Part shown: in pieces, positions 36,301 through 42,642 of the stretch | How positions within the stretch are numbered: position 1 is the first letter of the stretch | Layout: each line of letters opens with the position of its first letter | Virus record (IMG/VR): IMGVR_UViG_3300033233_000019 | Coordinates: 34,913 to 98,912 of that record | DNA: 64,000 bases | Source: a virus | Reading direction: 5' to 3' (one strand) | Notes under the pieces: model-generated | The model's input: the letters and a program-made list of their open reading frames with translations, nothing else | Told to the model about the DNA's origin: nothing | Database searches by the model: none | Translations under genes and position numbers: made by a program

Positions 36301-37261
36301 TAAAGTATACCATGCTATGTCTGATGCTGACCCGGCAAGTTTTCCTCCTGAGTTACAGACACAATTTGCGAATGTAGTGGGTTCAACGTCGCCACACCAA
36401 TCAGTTGAAATGGCAACACTGGAAGCTTTACATGTTTGGAATCAATGGATGGAAAAAATTTATGAACCGAGCAAGCCAAATACGGAAGCCAATATTCGTA
36501 AATATGTTAAGTTTTTTTCATTGGAAGCCGCCAAAATGCCAAACCTAGTTAGAGCACTTAGAGGCGAAGATTTATTCGCTGGACGTACTAAGTCCTTCAA
36601 AGCCCCAACTATGGGTCAAGCATTACAGGCACCGACAACGATTACAAGAGAGTCCGGTGTAATGGATTCCCATATGGGAGATATTCACGGTATCAATCAA
36701 GAGGCAATGGCAAAGCCCCAAACTTACTATGCTATGGTGGCTAATAGTCGAGCGGTTGCTAATGAAGTAAGTCGCCAGATTGGTGAGCGGATTGACACAA
36801 GGGATGTGCAAGCGGCTCAATGGGCGACAAAACTTGCAATCAAAAACCTGTTGCAAGAGACGCCAACAGCCCCGGCTGGCAAAATTTTGGAACGCTTAAC
36901 CCCGGAAGTCATTGATTCTTATAAAAAAGATATTGTTGACATTTTGGGAAGTAATGATATAATCAGGTTTCAGGGTAAAGACTACCGAATCCCTGAAATG
37001 CTAAAGGAGCTTTATGGAGAAGAATTTGTCACAAAACTCAACGAAGGACTCGCAAAAATCCCCAAAACGACTCGGAAAGGAAGCCCTGCGTCAGGTTATA
37101 TTCCAGAGCTTACTCCGCTTGTCGAAAGGCTCCGTACAAAATACGGAAAGCCGGTAGAACCGGAGATAGAGCCTGAACAGGCAATCGAAGAGGGAGATAC
37201 TAGTTTTGATTTCGGGGCAAATGTCATTAAAGCCGCCAAAAAGCCGTTAGGCGGTCAATAA
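33377..37261 (+). CDS. Very large mosaic internal/polyvalent virion protein
   Basis: Started at 33377 (the frame is open from 33311), the protein has 1294 residues. A zinc metallopeptidase-like HEAFH motif lies at residues 522-526, followed by a Glu-containing helix. Residues about 660-860 and 930-1190 read as further unrelated domains, as in large polyvalent proteins that are injected with phage DNA. By eye the coding sequence from about 35.1 kb onwards is richer in A/T than the first half. Last of four consecutive large virion genes. Confidence 0.55.
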   Translation: MATNAPTPNFSVTGFEQSPPEQDQATVANTSASVEPTGATPDISKNIAESIKSMKTVGEYEPSPAVHANLHYDPKSHKYVDLGVPNVSSIGIPHDADANAVSDAVYSAYNKIFPFRSAEDKDLLTDVGKVVGATEAMSRKGAEVGGKVALGMLTGQGTVTGFEPVEDLPTVTPEEFKKSNPVAAGIAQGLGETVGGFVADPKNWPLMFSASAAPLLRSSIQFGFAMLMGKGMVDEANQLAENWDNLTPDERAKEVTKLGLGTIMAVEATRHATNNGVDAITGTKIGEASHVAVEINGKNYDLPKEHAGWMAEAIHKYTAENEPLFHGPYPEAEVKQPIAEGLTPEGANFSNEEIARQARGEKYYTVSKGGNITAQMSQPDAASDLKGGAVVKVLPDGTYDVQRGDSSIAEKYKDRVLEANKPPKDLSVADDWQKIVESTEPGTEHVQTAFPNSDVSRLTDSSWKVKTPAGHDIIVVKTPEVSTEGSGITLKNNQYAAGSWQQIDTGGIMYLAKIAGQDTVHHEAFHAAMDLALSKAERKSIIDRYGNEEMAAEAYGKWKPQAETNTLFGKIQAYFGRLYNSILNPAENVFSDIRSGKAWEKSAKQAGLDNTVNLSIGKKPVSDDNLTKKIMAEHALGGSTFNAKTGENQKDSNTYAVSTEPDRTRVINGPITDKHIADFRKDNADKLIKDSDNYSLGTWKAGDGSHQLDVVRHVKTEAEAQKLGRENRQIAAYHLGDKGEVPIQYPLTNALREKYGTDNNPAQTGFVSVNGDFISLGPTEHPPALMAAFRDAGIKLPKDITINNVLPWFLDQEGAVRVRIRRSPAGWEMAISSPTNIRPETVDTLKRGLESMGPHANAYVEKTTPDESSNQYKRIEEANPDKLETALRDIKAYTAKAPEVVPEIKNPLAAAAESLGGKEANDPIDLLRPEEKARLTPKAQAKLRDEYARLQGSIPEQAAAVRVGMTASDWWDRGHKVYHAMSDADPASFPPELQTQFANVVGSTSPHQSVEMATLEALHVWNQWMEKIYEPSKPNTEANIRKYVKFFSLEAAKMPNLVRALRGEDLFAGRTKSFKAPTMGQALQAPTTITRESGVMDSHMGDIHGINQEAMAKPQTYYAMVANSRAVANEVSRQIGERIDTRDVQAAQWATKLAIKNLLQETPTAPAGKILERLTPEVIDSYKKDIVDILGSNDIIRFQGKDYRIPEMLKELYGEEFVTKLNEGLAKIPKTTRKGSPASGYIPELTPLVERLRTKYGKPVEPEIEPEQAIEEGDTSFDFGANVIKAAKKPLGGQ

Positions 37262-37277
37262 ACAATATGGAGGTAGT

Positions 37278-37460
37278 ATGACTTTTACACAGAGAACAAG
37301 GCTGATTAATATAGCAAATCGTCTCAGGGATTTAGAAGCCGATATTCGAAACTTGGTAACCCCTGTGGTTTGTGAGCGTTGGATTAGCGGAGCAGATTAT
37401 GAGGAATTGGCGATAGCCACTGATTCAGAATTGAAGATAATGCTTGACAAACTTCGGTAA
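37278..37460 (+). CDS. Small helical protein
   Basis: This 60-residue helical protein has SD GGAGG at 37269-37273, after the large internal protein. Its 3' end overlaps the -35 box of the downstream promoter. Function unknown. Confidence 0.5.
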   Translation: MTFTQRTRLINIANRLRDLEADIRNLVTPVVCERWISGADYEELAIATDSELKIMLDKLR

Positions 37461-37472
37461 CTGTGAGATAAT
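37444..37472 (+). promoter_or_regulatory. Sigma70-type promoter before lysis genes
   Basis: A perfect TTGACA (37444-37449) and GATAAT (37467-37472, five of six) are separated by exactly 17 bases. This is one of the best matches in the window and would drive the hydrolase gene at 37546 with the following small lysis genes. Confidence 0.7.
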
Positions 37473-37545
37473 GCTTGTACAGTGATACTTGAACCATTCA
37501 ACTTGCTGATTCAGCAGGCCGCGCTTGCTGTAGAAGGGGTGTTCA

Positions 37546-37953
37546 ATGCTGCGTCAAGATGATTTCCAAAAAGGGCAATTGGTTCTTTATGCGTGGCAAT
37601 ACTCTCACGAATATGGCGGTCCCAAGCCAGCCATAATGGTAATGAATGCTATTATGAATCGGGTAAAAGTAGGGCAGGGATCGCTGTTAGAAGTTTTATC
37701 GCGTATCCCAAAGTACGCCGCAGAATACAAACAACCAGATGGATTTCCTAGCATATGGGATCAGACACTCGTGCGTCTCCTGCACGAAGTTGAATCCGTC
37801 TTCGACAATTCTGGCAAAGATATTACGGACGGCGCACTGTTTTGGTGCGATCTTCGCCGGGTAGAGACTGAGTGGTTCAGGAACACGATTCTCGGCAATC
37901 CCACACAGCACCCCCGCGTAGCGGACTTCAATTCGCTGACGTTCTTTCGGTAA
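37546..37953 (+). CDS. Cell-wall hydrolase-like protein
   Basis: This 135-residue protein has the segment PAIMVMNAIMNRVKVGQG and later GALFWCDLRRVE and HPRVADFNSLTFF. These resemble SleB-type cell-wall hydrolases in order and spacing. Located after a strong promoter and before a two-helix membrane protein, it is a candidate endolysin. Catalytic assignment is tentative. Confidence 0.5.
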   Translation: MLRQDDFQKGQLVLYAWQYSHEYGGPKPAIMVMNAIMNRVKVGQGSLLEVLSRIPKYAAEYKQPDGFPSIWDQTLVRLLHEVESVFDNSGKDITDGALFWCDLRRVETEWFRNTILGNPTQHPRVADFNSLTFFR

Positions 37954-37975
37954 ACGATATGAAAACAACGAAGCT

Positions 37976-38308
37976 TTGATTATACTGAGTGACGCAATCG
38001 ACCTGCAAAAAGAGACGCTCCAAATTTTGAGAGAAGCGTTAGCAGTTTTGAAGGCGGCGGTTGAAGAGTTGAAGGCATCGCGTGTGCCGCCGATTCACAT
38101 CACTCCGTACACGTCTCCGGTAATCGCTCCATACACATGGCAGAATATCCAACCGAATCGGATAGGTGATCCGTCGCCCAACATAACGCCGACGATTACA
38201 TGCGAAGGAAAGTACGCGAACGCAATCTCTAACGCTCACACATGCGAAGCGAAAGGCGTGAGCGTGTTCTACAGCAACACAAAGGATGTATGTGGCAAAA
38301 GCTTATAG
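37976..38308 (+). CDS. Small protein, TTG start
   Basis: A 110-residue reading from a TTG start. The N-terminal third is a helix (LQKETLQILREALAVLKAAVEELK), then a Pro/Ile/Thr-rich segment and four Cys in the last third. The next gene begins 18 bases before its stop. Start choice is uncertain because no strong SD is visible. Confidence 0.4.
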   Translation: MIILSDAIDLQKETLQILREALAVLKAAVEELKASRVPPIHITPYTSPVIAPYTWQNIQPNRIGDPSPNITPTITCEGKYANAISNAHTCEAKGVSVFYSNTKDVCGKSL

Positions 38309-38541
38309 GTTGGTGTCAAGGTCGTCACACAGCTTTCGCAATTTATTTCACAATTGCAGGGACGGTCTTGGCAGTGTTTCACAAACTCGACGTTAACTTT
38401 ATCATGCTTATCGGTGCCGTGCAGGGCTTAGTTTTGGGACACTCAATTAAGGAAGATGTAATGGATTACATGAAAGCTAAACAGCCTTCCTCTGAAATTG
38501 CCGTAATTGACAATAATGCCCATAATGGGGCTGACAAGTAA
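38290..38541 (+). CDS. Two-helix membrane protein, holin candidate
   Basis: This 83-residue protein starts at 38290 after AAAGGATGT. Two hydrophobic segments (about 13-30 and 35-50) are joined by a short turn, with a charged C-terminus. Size, topology and location after a hydrolase fit a small holin. The stop overlaps the next start (TAATG). Confidence 0.5.
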   Translation: MWQKLIGWCQGRHTAFAIYFTIAGTVLAVFHKLDVNFIMLIGAVQGLVLGHSIKEDVMDYMKAKQPSSEIAVIDNNAHNGADK

Positions 38542-38996
38542 TGTCTCACAATGACGATACAAGGCGTTGGCGATTAGCCCATCCTGAGCAGGACAAAGCA
38601 GCCAAAGAAAGTTGGAAACAAAGTAATCCAAATCATCACGCCACTTGGAGAAAGAACAATCGAAGCAGGATTCGCGGATATGCATTGAAGCGAATTTATG
38701 GTATCACACTCAAACAGTTTGATGCAATTTTTGAAGCACAAGGAAGTTGTTGCAAAATTTGTAAATCGACTGACCCGAAGGGACGACACAATTCGTGGCA
38801 TGTCAATCACGATCATAATTTAGAGGGCAAAAACATTCGCGGTATACTTTGTCAGCGGTGCAATCTTACACTTGGGCAATTGGAGAACAACAATTTGTTG
38901 CAATCTATGTCTGCTTATCTTGAGAATGCCAGCCACAATATACAGACAAATCGTGACCTGTGCCTCAAGGAAGAAGAAAATGGTAATACAAAGTAA
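38541..38996 (+). CDS. Endonuclease VII-like homing nuclease
   Basis: This 151-residue protein has LKRIYGITLKQFDAIF, CKIC, VNHDHN, GILCQRCNLTLG, then a longer C-terminal tail than other copies. The first Asp of DHDH is Asn here. It is inserted inside the lysis gene group between two membrane proteins and overlaps the downstream gene by 17 bases. Confidence 0.82.
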   Translation: MSHNDDTRRWRLAHPEQDKAAKESWKQSNPNHHATWRKNNRSRIRGYALKRIYGITLKQFDAIFEAQGSCCKICKSTDPKGRHNSWHVNHDHNLEGKNIRGILCQRCNLTLGQLENNNLLQSMSAYLENASHNIQTNRDLCLKEEENGNTK

Positions 38997-39345
38997 CGAA
39001 GTACATCTGGCTTGGCATCAAGCAATCGCACCTTGGCTAACTGTACTAACGCCATTAACCATCATCGGGATCGCATGGAAATTGCGTGGTTGGATCGATG
39101 ATTTCAAAGCTGGAATCGCCAGCTTCAAAGCCGGGATCGAAAACAAAATTGATGTTCTCGCTAATAATCATTTGGCTCATGCCAAGATGGATATCATCGA
39201 AGCAGTTAACGAGGGAGTGAAGGTTGAGTCGGCACAGCATCATGGCATTATCGACGCGGTAAGAGAAGCGAACGCGGACACAGCAACGGCAGTGCGCCAG
39301 AGCGGTGATCGTATCGTGGACACATTGATCGCTCTGAAGAAATAA
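38980..39345 (+). CDS. Single-span membrane protein, lysis-region
   Basis: This 121-residue protein starts at 38980 with SD AAGGAAGAAG; the frame is open from 38872. One transmembrane segment lies near residues 15-32 (WLTVLTPLTIIGIAWKL), followed by a long amphipathic helix. It could be a holin, antiholin or anchoring protein. Function not assigned. Confidence 0.5.
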   Translation: MVIQSNEVHLAWHQAIAPWLTVLTPLTIIGIAWKLRGWIDDFKAGIASFKAGIENKIDVLANNHLAHAKMDIIEAVNEGVKVESAQHHGIIDAVREANADTATAVRQSGDRIVDTLIALKK

Positions 39346-39346
39346 C

Positions 39347-39381
39347 TTGACAGAACTGCACAGCGGCGGTACACTGTGCAG
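39347..39381 (+). promoter_or_regulatory. Sigma70 promoter with overlapping palindrome
   Basis: A perfect TTGACA at 39347-39352 and TACACT at 39370-39375 are 17 bases apart. A perfect inverted repeat, CTGCACAG (39356-39363) and CTGTGCAG (39374-39381), spans the spacer and the -10 box. The layout looks like an operator or a hairpin at the transcript start. It would drive the HNH, exonuclease and nucleotide genes. Confidence 0.6.
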
Positions 39382-39411
39382 GAAAGGTGACAAATCTAAT
39401 GACGGAGGCAA

Positions 39412-39828
39412 ATGCTGTACGACCCGAAGCGAACTAAGCAGTGCTCGAAATGTAAGAAACGGTTTAAGCATGTAAGGTTTAACAAGAACGGCAAACATGC
39501 CTCATCTTATTGTAAAGGTTGCGCCAAAATTTACAGCCAAAATTATTGGAAGAATGTACGAGCACCGAAGATATCATATAATTACGGCATAACTGAAGAG
39601 CAGTACAAACTGTTGTTGAGGCTACAGCGCAAAGTTTGCGCTATTTGTAAATGTCCTGATAAGCGGCGTTTGGGTATTGACCACGACCACATAACAGGAC
39701 AAGTACGAGGGTTGTTATGCACACGGTGTAACTTGATGTTGGGCTTGTCCAAAGACAGCATTGACCTTCTGCAAACATCCGTTGAGTATTTGAAAAGAGG
39801 GGTTAATGGTAAATCTAAAGCAGCCTAA
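39412..39828 (+). CDS. Endonuclease VII-like homing nuclease
   Basis: This 138-residue protein has a four-Cys N-terminal zinc finger (CSKC, CKGC), YNYGITEEQYKLLL, CAIC, IDHDHITGQVRGLLC and TRCNLMLGLSKDS. All core ligands are present. SD GACGGAGG. It overlaps the exonuclease gene by 23 bases. Confidence 0.87.
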   Translation: MLYDPKRTKQCSKCKKRFKHVRFNKNGKHASSYCKGCAKIYSQNYWKNVRAPKISYNYGITEEQYKLLLRLQRKVCAICKCPDKRRLGIDHDHITGQVRGLLCTRCNLMLGLSKDSIDLLQTSVEYLKRGVNGKSKAA

Positions 39829-40576
39829 GGTTCTTTTTTTAGACATTGAAACTCTGCCAAACATCGGATACACTTGGGGAAAATGGGATCAAAATGTGAT
39901 TGAGTTCACACAGCAATTATGCGTTGCAACATACGCAGCACGCTGGAATGATGGGCCGGTCTTTGCCAAGGCTCTACCTGATTATAAAGGGTATGTGCCG
40001 GGTTCTTACGACGACAGAGCCATTGTCGAGGATTTGTGGAAGCTGTTCGACGAAGCTGATATCATTGTCGCGCATAACGGCGACAACTTCGATGTTCGCA
40101 TGGTGCGTGGGCGCTTCCTTGTTCACGACATGAAGCCGACAGCGCCGTTCAAAACAATTGACACGAAGAAAGCCGCGAAGAAAGTCGGGCGATTCAACTC
40201 AAATTCTTTGAACGATCTTGGAAAGCTTCTGCTTGGCGAGAAGAAAATCAAGACCGACTTCGACCTGTGGAAAGGCTGCATCGAGGGCGATCCGAAGTGT
40301 TGGGCCAACATGGTGAAGTACAATAAGCAGGACGTTTGCCTTCTGGCAAAGTTGTACCACCGCTTAAAGCCTTTTATGCCCGAACACCCAAACTTCGGAT
40401 TATTCAATCAGGACGCAATTTGTCCGAAATGCGGATCAAACGATGTGCAATGGCGCGGTTATGCTCAGGCTGTCACCAGAGTATATCGACGCTTCCAGTG
40501 TAACAAATGCTCGTCTTGGGGGCGTGCTATTCACAGCGAAAAAACTAGCGGAGCAAAATACACTAATGCGGGGTAA
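39806..40576 (+). CDS. DnaQ/RNase H-like 3'-5' exonuclease with zinc ribbon
   Basis: This 256-residue protein has exonuclease motifs FLDIET (D13, E15), AHNGDNFD (D93, D96) and YNKQDV (D176), matching the DEDD superfamily, closest to stand-alone YprB-type RNase H-like nucleases. A C-terminal zinc ribbon is formed by CPKC (206, 209) and CNKC (232, 235). It may degrade host DNA or process replication or recombination ends. Confidence 0.8.
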   Translation: MVNLKQPKVLFLDIETLPNIGYTWGKWDQNVIEFTQQLCVATYAARWNDGPVFAKALPDYKGYVPGSYDDRAIVEDLWKLFDEADIIVAHNGDNFDVRMVRGRFLVHDMKPTAPFKTIDTKKAAKKVGRFNSNSLNDLGKLLLGEKKIKTDFDLWKGCIEGDPKCWANMVKYNKQDVCLLAKLYHRLKPFMPEHPNFGLFNQDAICPKCGSNDVQWRGYAQAVTRVYRRFQCNKCSSWGRAIHSEKTSGAKYTNAG

Positions 40577-40967
40577 GAAAGGTAAAATAACTGAATGCAT
40601 TCATGTGAATCGCTCACATTATAGCAACGGTCTGTGTAAGAGTTGCTACGTCATTCAATGGAACAATAAAACAGAAAGCCGACGAATAGAGTTCTTACAA
40701 AAGAACCGTGACCGCTCGACCAGTCGTGATTTGATGAACAATTTTGGGCTGACTGTCAGTGATTATGAATCGTTGCTAGCACAGCAGAATGGCGCATGTT
40801 TAATTTGCAAAGGCAATGCCTGTAAATACCGATTAGCTGTTGATCACAATCATAAGACAGGTAAAATTCGCGGCTTATTGTGTATGCGCTGTAACACAAA
40901 GTTGGGCTGGTACGAAAAATTTGCAAAGCAAATAGCCCAATATTTGAGTCAATCAAAGGAGGATTGA
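40566..40967 (+). CDS. Endonuclease VII-like homing nuclease
   Basis: This 133-residue protein started at 40566 overlaps the exonuclease stop by 11 bases; the frame is open from 40443. It has an N-terminal zinc motif (CIHVNR..GLCKSC), NNFGLTVSDYESLL, CLIC, VDHNHKTGKIRGLLC and MRCNTKLG. Core ligands appear intact. Confidence 0.82.
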   Translation: MRGKKGKITECIHVNRSHYSNGLCKSCYVIQWNNKTESRRIEFLQKNRDRSTSRDLMNNFGLTVSDYESLLAQQNGACLICKGNACKYRLAVDHNHKTGKIRGLLCMRCNTKLGWYEKFAKQIAQYLSQSKED

Positions 40968-40968
40968 T

Positions 40969-41505
40969 TTGAAAGTATACTTAGCATCGGCATGGAGCCG
41001 TCGAGAGGAAATGCAGGGCATCGCTGATAATCTCAGATTGATGGGACACGAGATTACCTCTCGCTGGCTTGTCAATGAGAAAGATTCCAGCACGTTCCCG
41101 GATGACGGGAAAGCTTCGCAGATCGACAATGATGCACGCGAAGCTAAACACACGGTCAACGCTCTTCACGACGTTGAAGACGTATTGGCTGCAGACGCAA
41201 TTGTTCGTTTCTCAGACGCACCTGAAATGGTGTGGCCGTTAGTGCCAGCACGCTTGCTTTCGGGCGCACGCAATTTTGAGTTTGGTGTCATGTACACCGC
41301 TGACGTTATTGCGAATAGTTTGGAAGACAGAACAGTTCAGGCTTACTACAACGGTAACATAGTTGTCGGAAAGCGCAGGTTGATGTTCGTGGTAGATGGC
41401 AAGCAAAATATCTTTGACCGATTGCCGGAAGTCATGCACGTAAAAGACGTGAATCAGTTGTACGAAGTATTCAAACGGGCAGCGGAATTAGAACGGGGAG
41501 AATAG
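40969..41505 (+). CDS. Nucleoside 2-deoxyribosyltransferase-like protein
   Basis: This 178-residue protein uses a TTG start with near-perfect SD AAAGGAGG. It has KVYLASAWSRREEMQ at the N-terminus, an Asp-rich ADAIVRFSD segment, and ARNFEFGVMY where the catalytic Glu of the family would sit. These enzymes swap bases on deoxynucleosides or hydrolyse them. Paired with the next gene it suggests deoxynucleotide pool editing or base modification. Confidence 0.6.
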   Translation: MKVYLASAWSRREEMQGIADNLRLMGHEITSRWLVNEKDSSTFPDDGKASQIDNDAREAKHTVNALHDVEDVLAADAIVRFSDAPEMVWPLVPARLLSGARNFEFGVMYTADVIANSLEDRTVQAYYNGNIVVGKRRLMFVVDGKQNIFDRLPEVMHVKDVNQLYEVFKRAAELERGE

Positions 41506-41507
41506 GC

Positions 41508-41927
41508 ATGGCAAGCGTTGTGATCGATAGTGTTAAAGATTCGGGCGAACGGCAGGAATTCACAACCGGAGCGGTAAGAGACACACAAGGCAAAAAGGGA
41601 TTTTTTTATTTGCTGCCGATGGTATCGCTGTTCTTGGTGTCTCGTGTCTACGAAGACGGAGCGACTAAATATGCTGCGCGAAATTGGGAAAAGGGTATTC
41701 CGATTAGCCGTTTTATTGATTCGGCTATGAGGCATCTAGCGAAATACATGGATGGACATCGTGACGAGCCGCATCTTTCACAGGCGGCATGGAATATTCT
41801 TGGAGCGTTGTGGACAGCGGCAAAGATTCATCTTAGTTTGTTACCAAAAGAGTTAAACGATCTTCCCAATAATGCTGCGCCATTGTCGCCGCACGAAGAA
41901 GAAAGCTTGAAGACTTGGACGGCGTAA
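41508..41927 (+). CDS. dATP/dGTP diphosphohydrolase-like protein
   Basis: This 139-residue protein has the phrases GAVRDTQGKKGFF, YEDGATKYAARNWEKGIP and MRHLAKYMDGHRDEPHLSQAAWNI. These match a phage family annotated as dATP/dGTP diphosphohydrolase N-terminal-like (MazG-like helical fold). Acidic residues for magnesium are present. It follows the deoxyribosyltransferase-like gene by 2 bases, so the two probably act together on nucleotide pools. Confidence 0.65.
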   Translation: MASVVIDSVKDSGERQEFTTGAVRDTQGKKGFFYLLPMVSLFLVSRVYEDGATKYAARNWEKGIPISRFIDSAMRHLAKYMDGHRDEPHLSQAAWNILGALWTAAKIHLSLLPKELNDLPNNAAPLSPHEEESLKTWTA

Positions 41928-42101
41928 ATGCCATATAGTGACAAAAACAAAGAAAAAGCGTATAGACTCACGACAAACGGAAAGACAATGCATAACTTCA
42001 ATTGGGTAACGGTTTCGGAGAGAATCGTGGCCGGGTTTATTAGCGGCATTCTGTCAGGCATCGTTGTCGCCGTGATCTTGATGCATTTATTGAAACACTA
42101 A
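41928..42101 (+). CDS. Small membrane protein
   Basis: This 57-residue ORF starts directly after the previous stop. A polar N-terminus is followed by one transmembrane helix (VAGFISGILSGIVVAVILM). It ends one base before the tRNA cluster. No SD is obvious; translation may depend on coupling. Confidence 0.45.
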   Translation: MPYSDKNKEKAYRLTTNGKTMHNFNWVTVSERIVAGFISGILSGIVVAVILMHLLKH

Positions 42102-42102
42102 T

Positions 42103-42177
42103 CAGGGTATAGCTCAGATGTAGAGCACACCGTTTGGGGCGGTGGGGTCGGAGACTCAAGCCCTCCTACCTTGACCA
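42103..42177 (+). tRNA. tRNA-Pro (anticodon TGG)
   Basis: Acceptor CAGGGTA pairs with TACCTTG, with C1-G72 and A73 as in bacterial proline tRNAs. The anticodon stem is CACCG/CGGTG with loop TTTGGGG, and CCA is encoded. The T-arm has one weak pair. It reads CCA and other proline codons. Confidence 0.85.
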
Positions 42178-42345
42178 TTTATAAAGCCAGCGCGTCTACG
42201 CGGATTCGTAGACCCCGTGCTGCCGGGGCCGTGAGGCGGGTGGCGCAAATTTGAATTGCAAGCAGGTTCGCCCTTGCTCGTGAGAGCGTAAATCCAGTCG
42301 CCTGTGTACGGTTGGGAAGCGCGTATAGGCAACCGACGAATTTAT
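42178..42345 (+). ncRNA. Structured RNA of unknown class between tRNA-Pro and tRNA-Met
   Basis: This 168-base region has no ORF and no ordinary tRNA. Hairpins include GTCTACG/CGTAGAC (42194-42213), CCCG/CGGG (42214-42227), GCTC-GTGA-GAGC with a GNRA loop (42276-42287), and CGGTTG/CAACCG (42309-42335). It lies exactly between two tRNAs and would be released when they are processed. It may be a degenerate or rearranged tRNA or another small RNA. Confidence 0.4.
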
Positions 42346-42422
42346 AGCGGGATGGAGAAGTCTGGTATCTCGTCTGGCTCATAACCAGAAGATCGAGGGT
42401 TCAAATCCCTCTTCCGCAACCA
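42346..42422 (+). tRNA. Initiator-like tRNA-Met (anticodon CAT)
   Basis: This 77-base tRNA has anticodon loop CTCATAA in stem TCTGG/CCAGA, T-loop TTCAAAT and encoded ACCA. Positions 1 and 72 are A and A, a mismatch like the C1-A72 mismatch that marks initiator tRNA. The D-arm begins GGAG with A11 as in E. coli tRNA-fMet. Two of the three G-C anticodon-stem pairs of initiators are present. An initiator tRNA is the best reading. Confidence 0.85.
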
Positions 42423-42567
42423 CTGAGACGGAGACACGGGTTCGACTCCCGTACTGGCACCGACTAACGATTAAGTCCGTAAGCGGATACGCTGTAAGGA
42501 CAGTGCCGCAAGGCTGAAAATAATCCGTTAGTCCCGGTTAGTTCAATGGAAGAACACCGTCATTATT
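42423..42567 (+). tRNA. Circularly permuted tRNA candidate (3' half, linker, 5' half)
   Basis: The 3' half comes first: anticodon-stem strand GACGG (42427-42431), T-arm ACGGG-TTCGACT-CCCGT (42436-42452) and acceptor strand ACTGGCA (42453-42459). The 5' half comes second: acceptor strand TCCCGGT (42532-42538), TA, D-arm GTTC-AATGGAA-GAAC (42541-42555) and anticodon-stem strand CCGTC (42557-42561). Across the halves the anticodon stem pairs 5 of 5 and the acceptor 6 of 7. The linker is a hairpin domain closed by GACTAACGATTA (42462-42473) with its complement at 42521-42533 (one bulged C). Joining CTGA (42423) to ATT (42562) would give loop ATTCTGA, anticodon TCT (Arg), but the join is not certain. 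Confidence 0.55.
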
Positions 42568-42642
42568 TGTAGGATGGCAGATTGGCTATGCGCGGCACTG
42601 TTAATGCCGACGAGACAGGTTCGATTCCTGTTCCTACAGCCA
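42568..42642 (+). tRNA. tRNA-Asn (anticodon GTT)
   Basis: Acceptor TGTAGGA pairs perfectly with TCCTACA. The anticodon stem CGGCA/TGCCG holds loop CTGTTAA, the T-arm is ACAGG-TTCGATT-CCTGT, and discriminator G and CCA are encoded. It starts directly after the permuted candidate. Confidence 0.85.

Noticed and set aside
14638-40967. HNH genes as parts of group I introns
   Set aside because: The genes next to each HNH are complete, and no split reading frames or intron-like sequence flanks were seen. They are free-standing genes at junctions.
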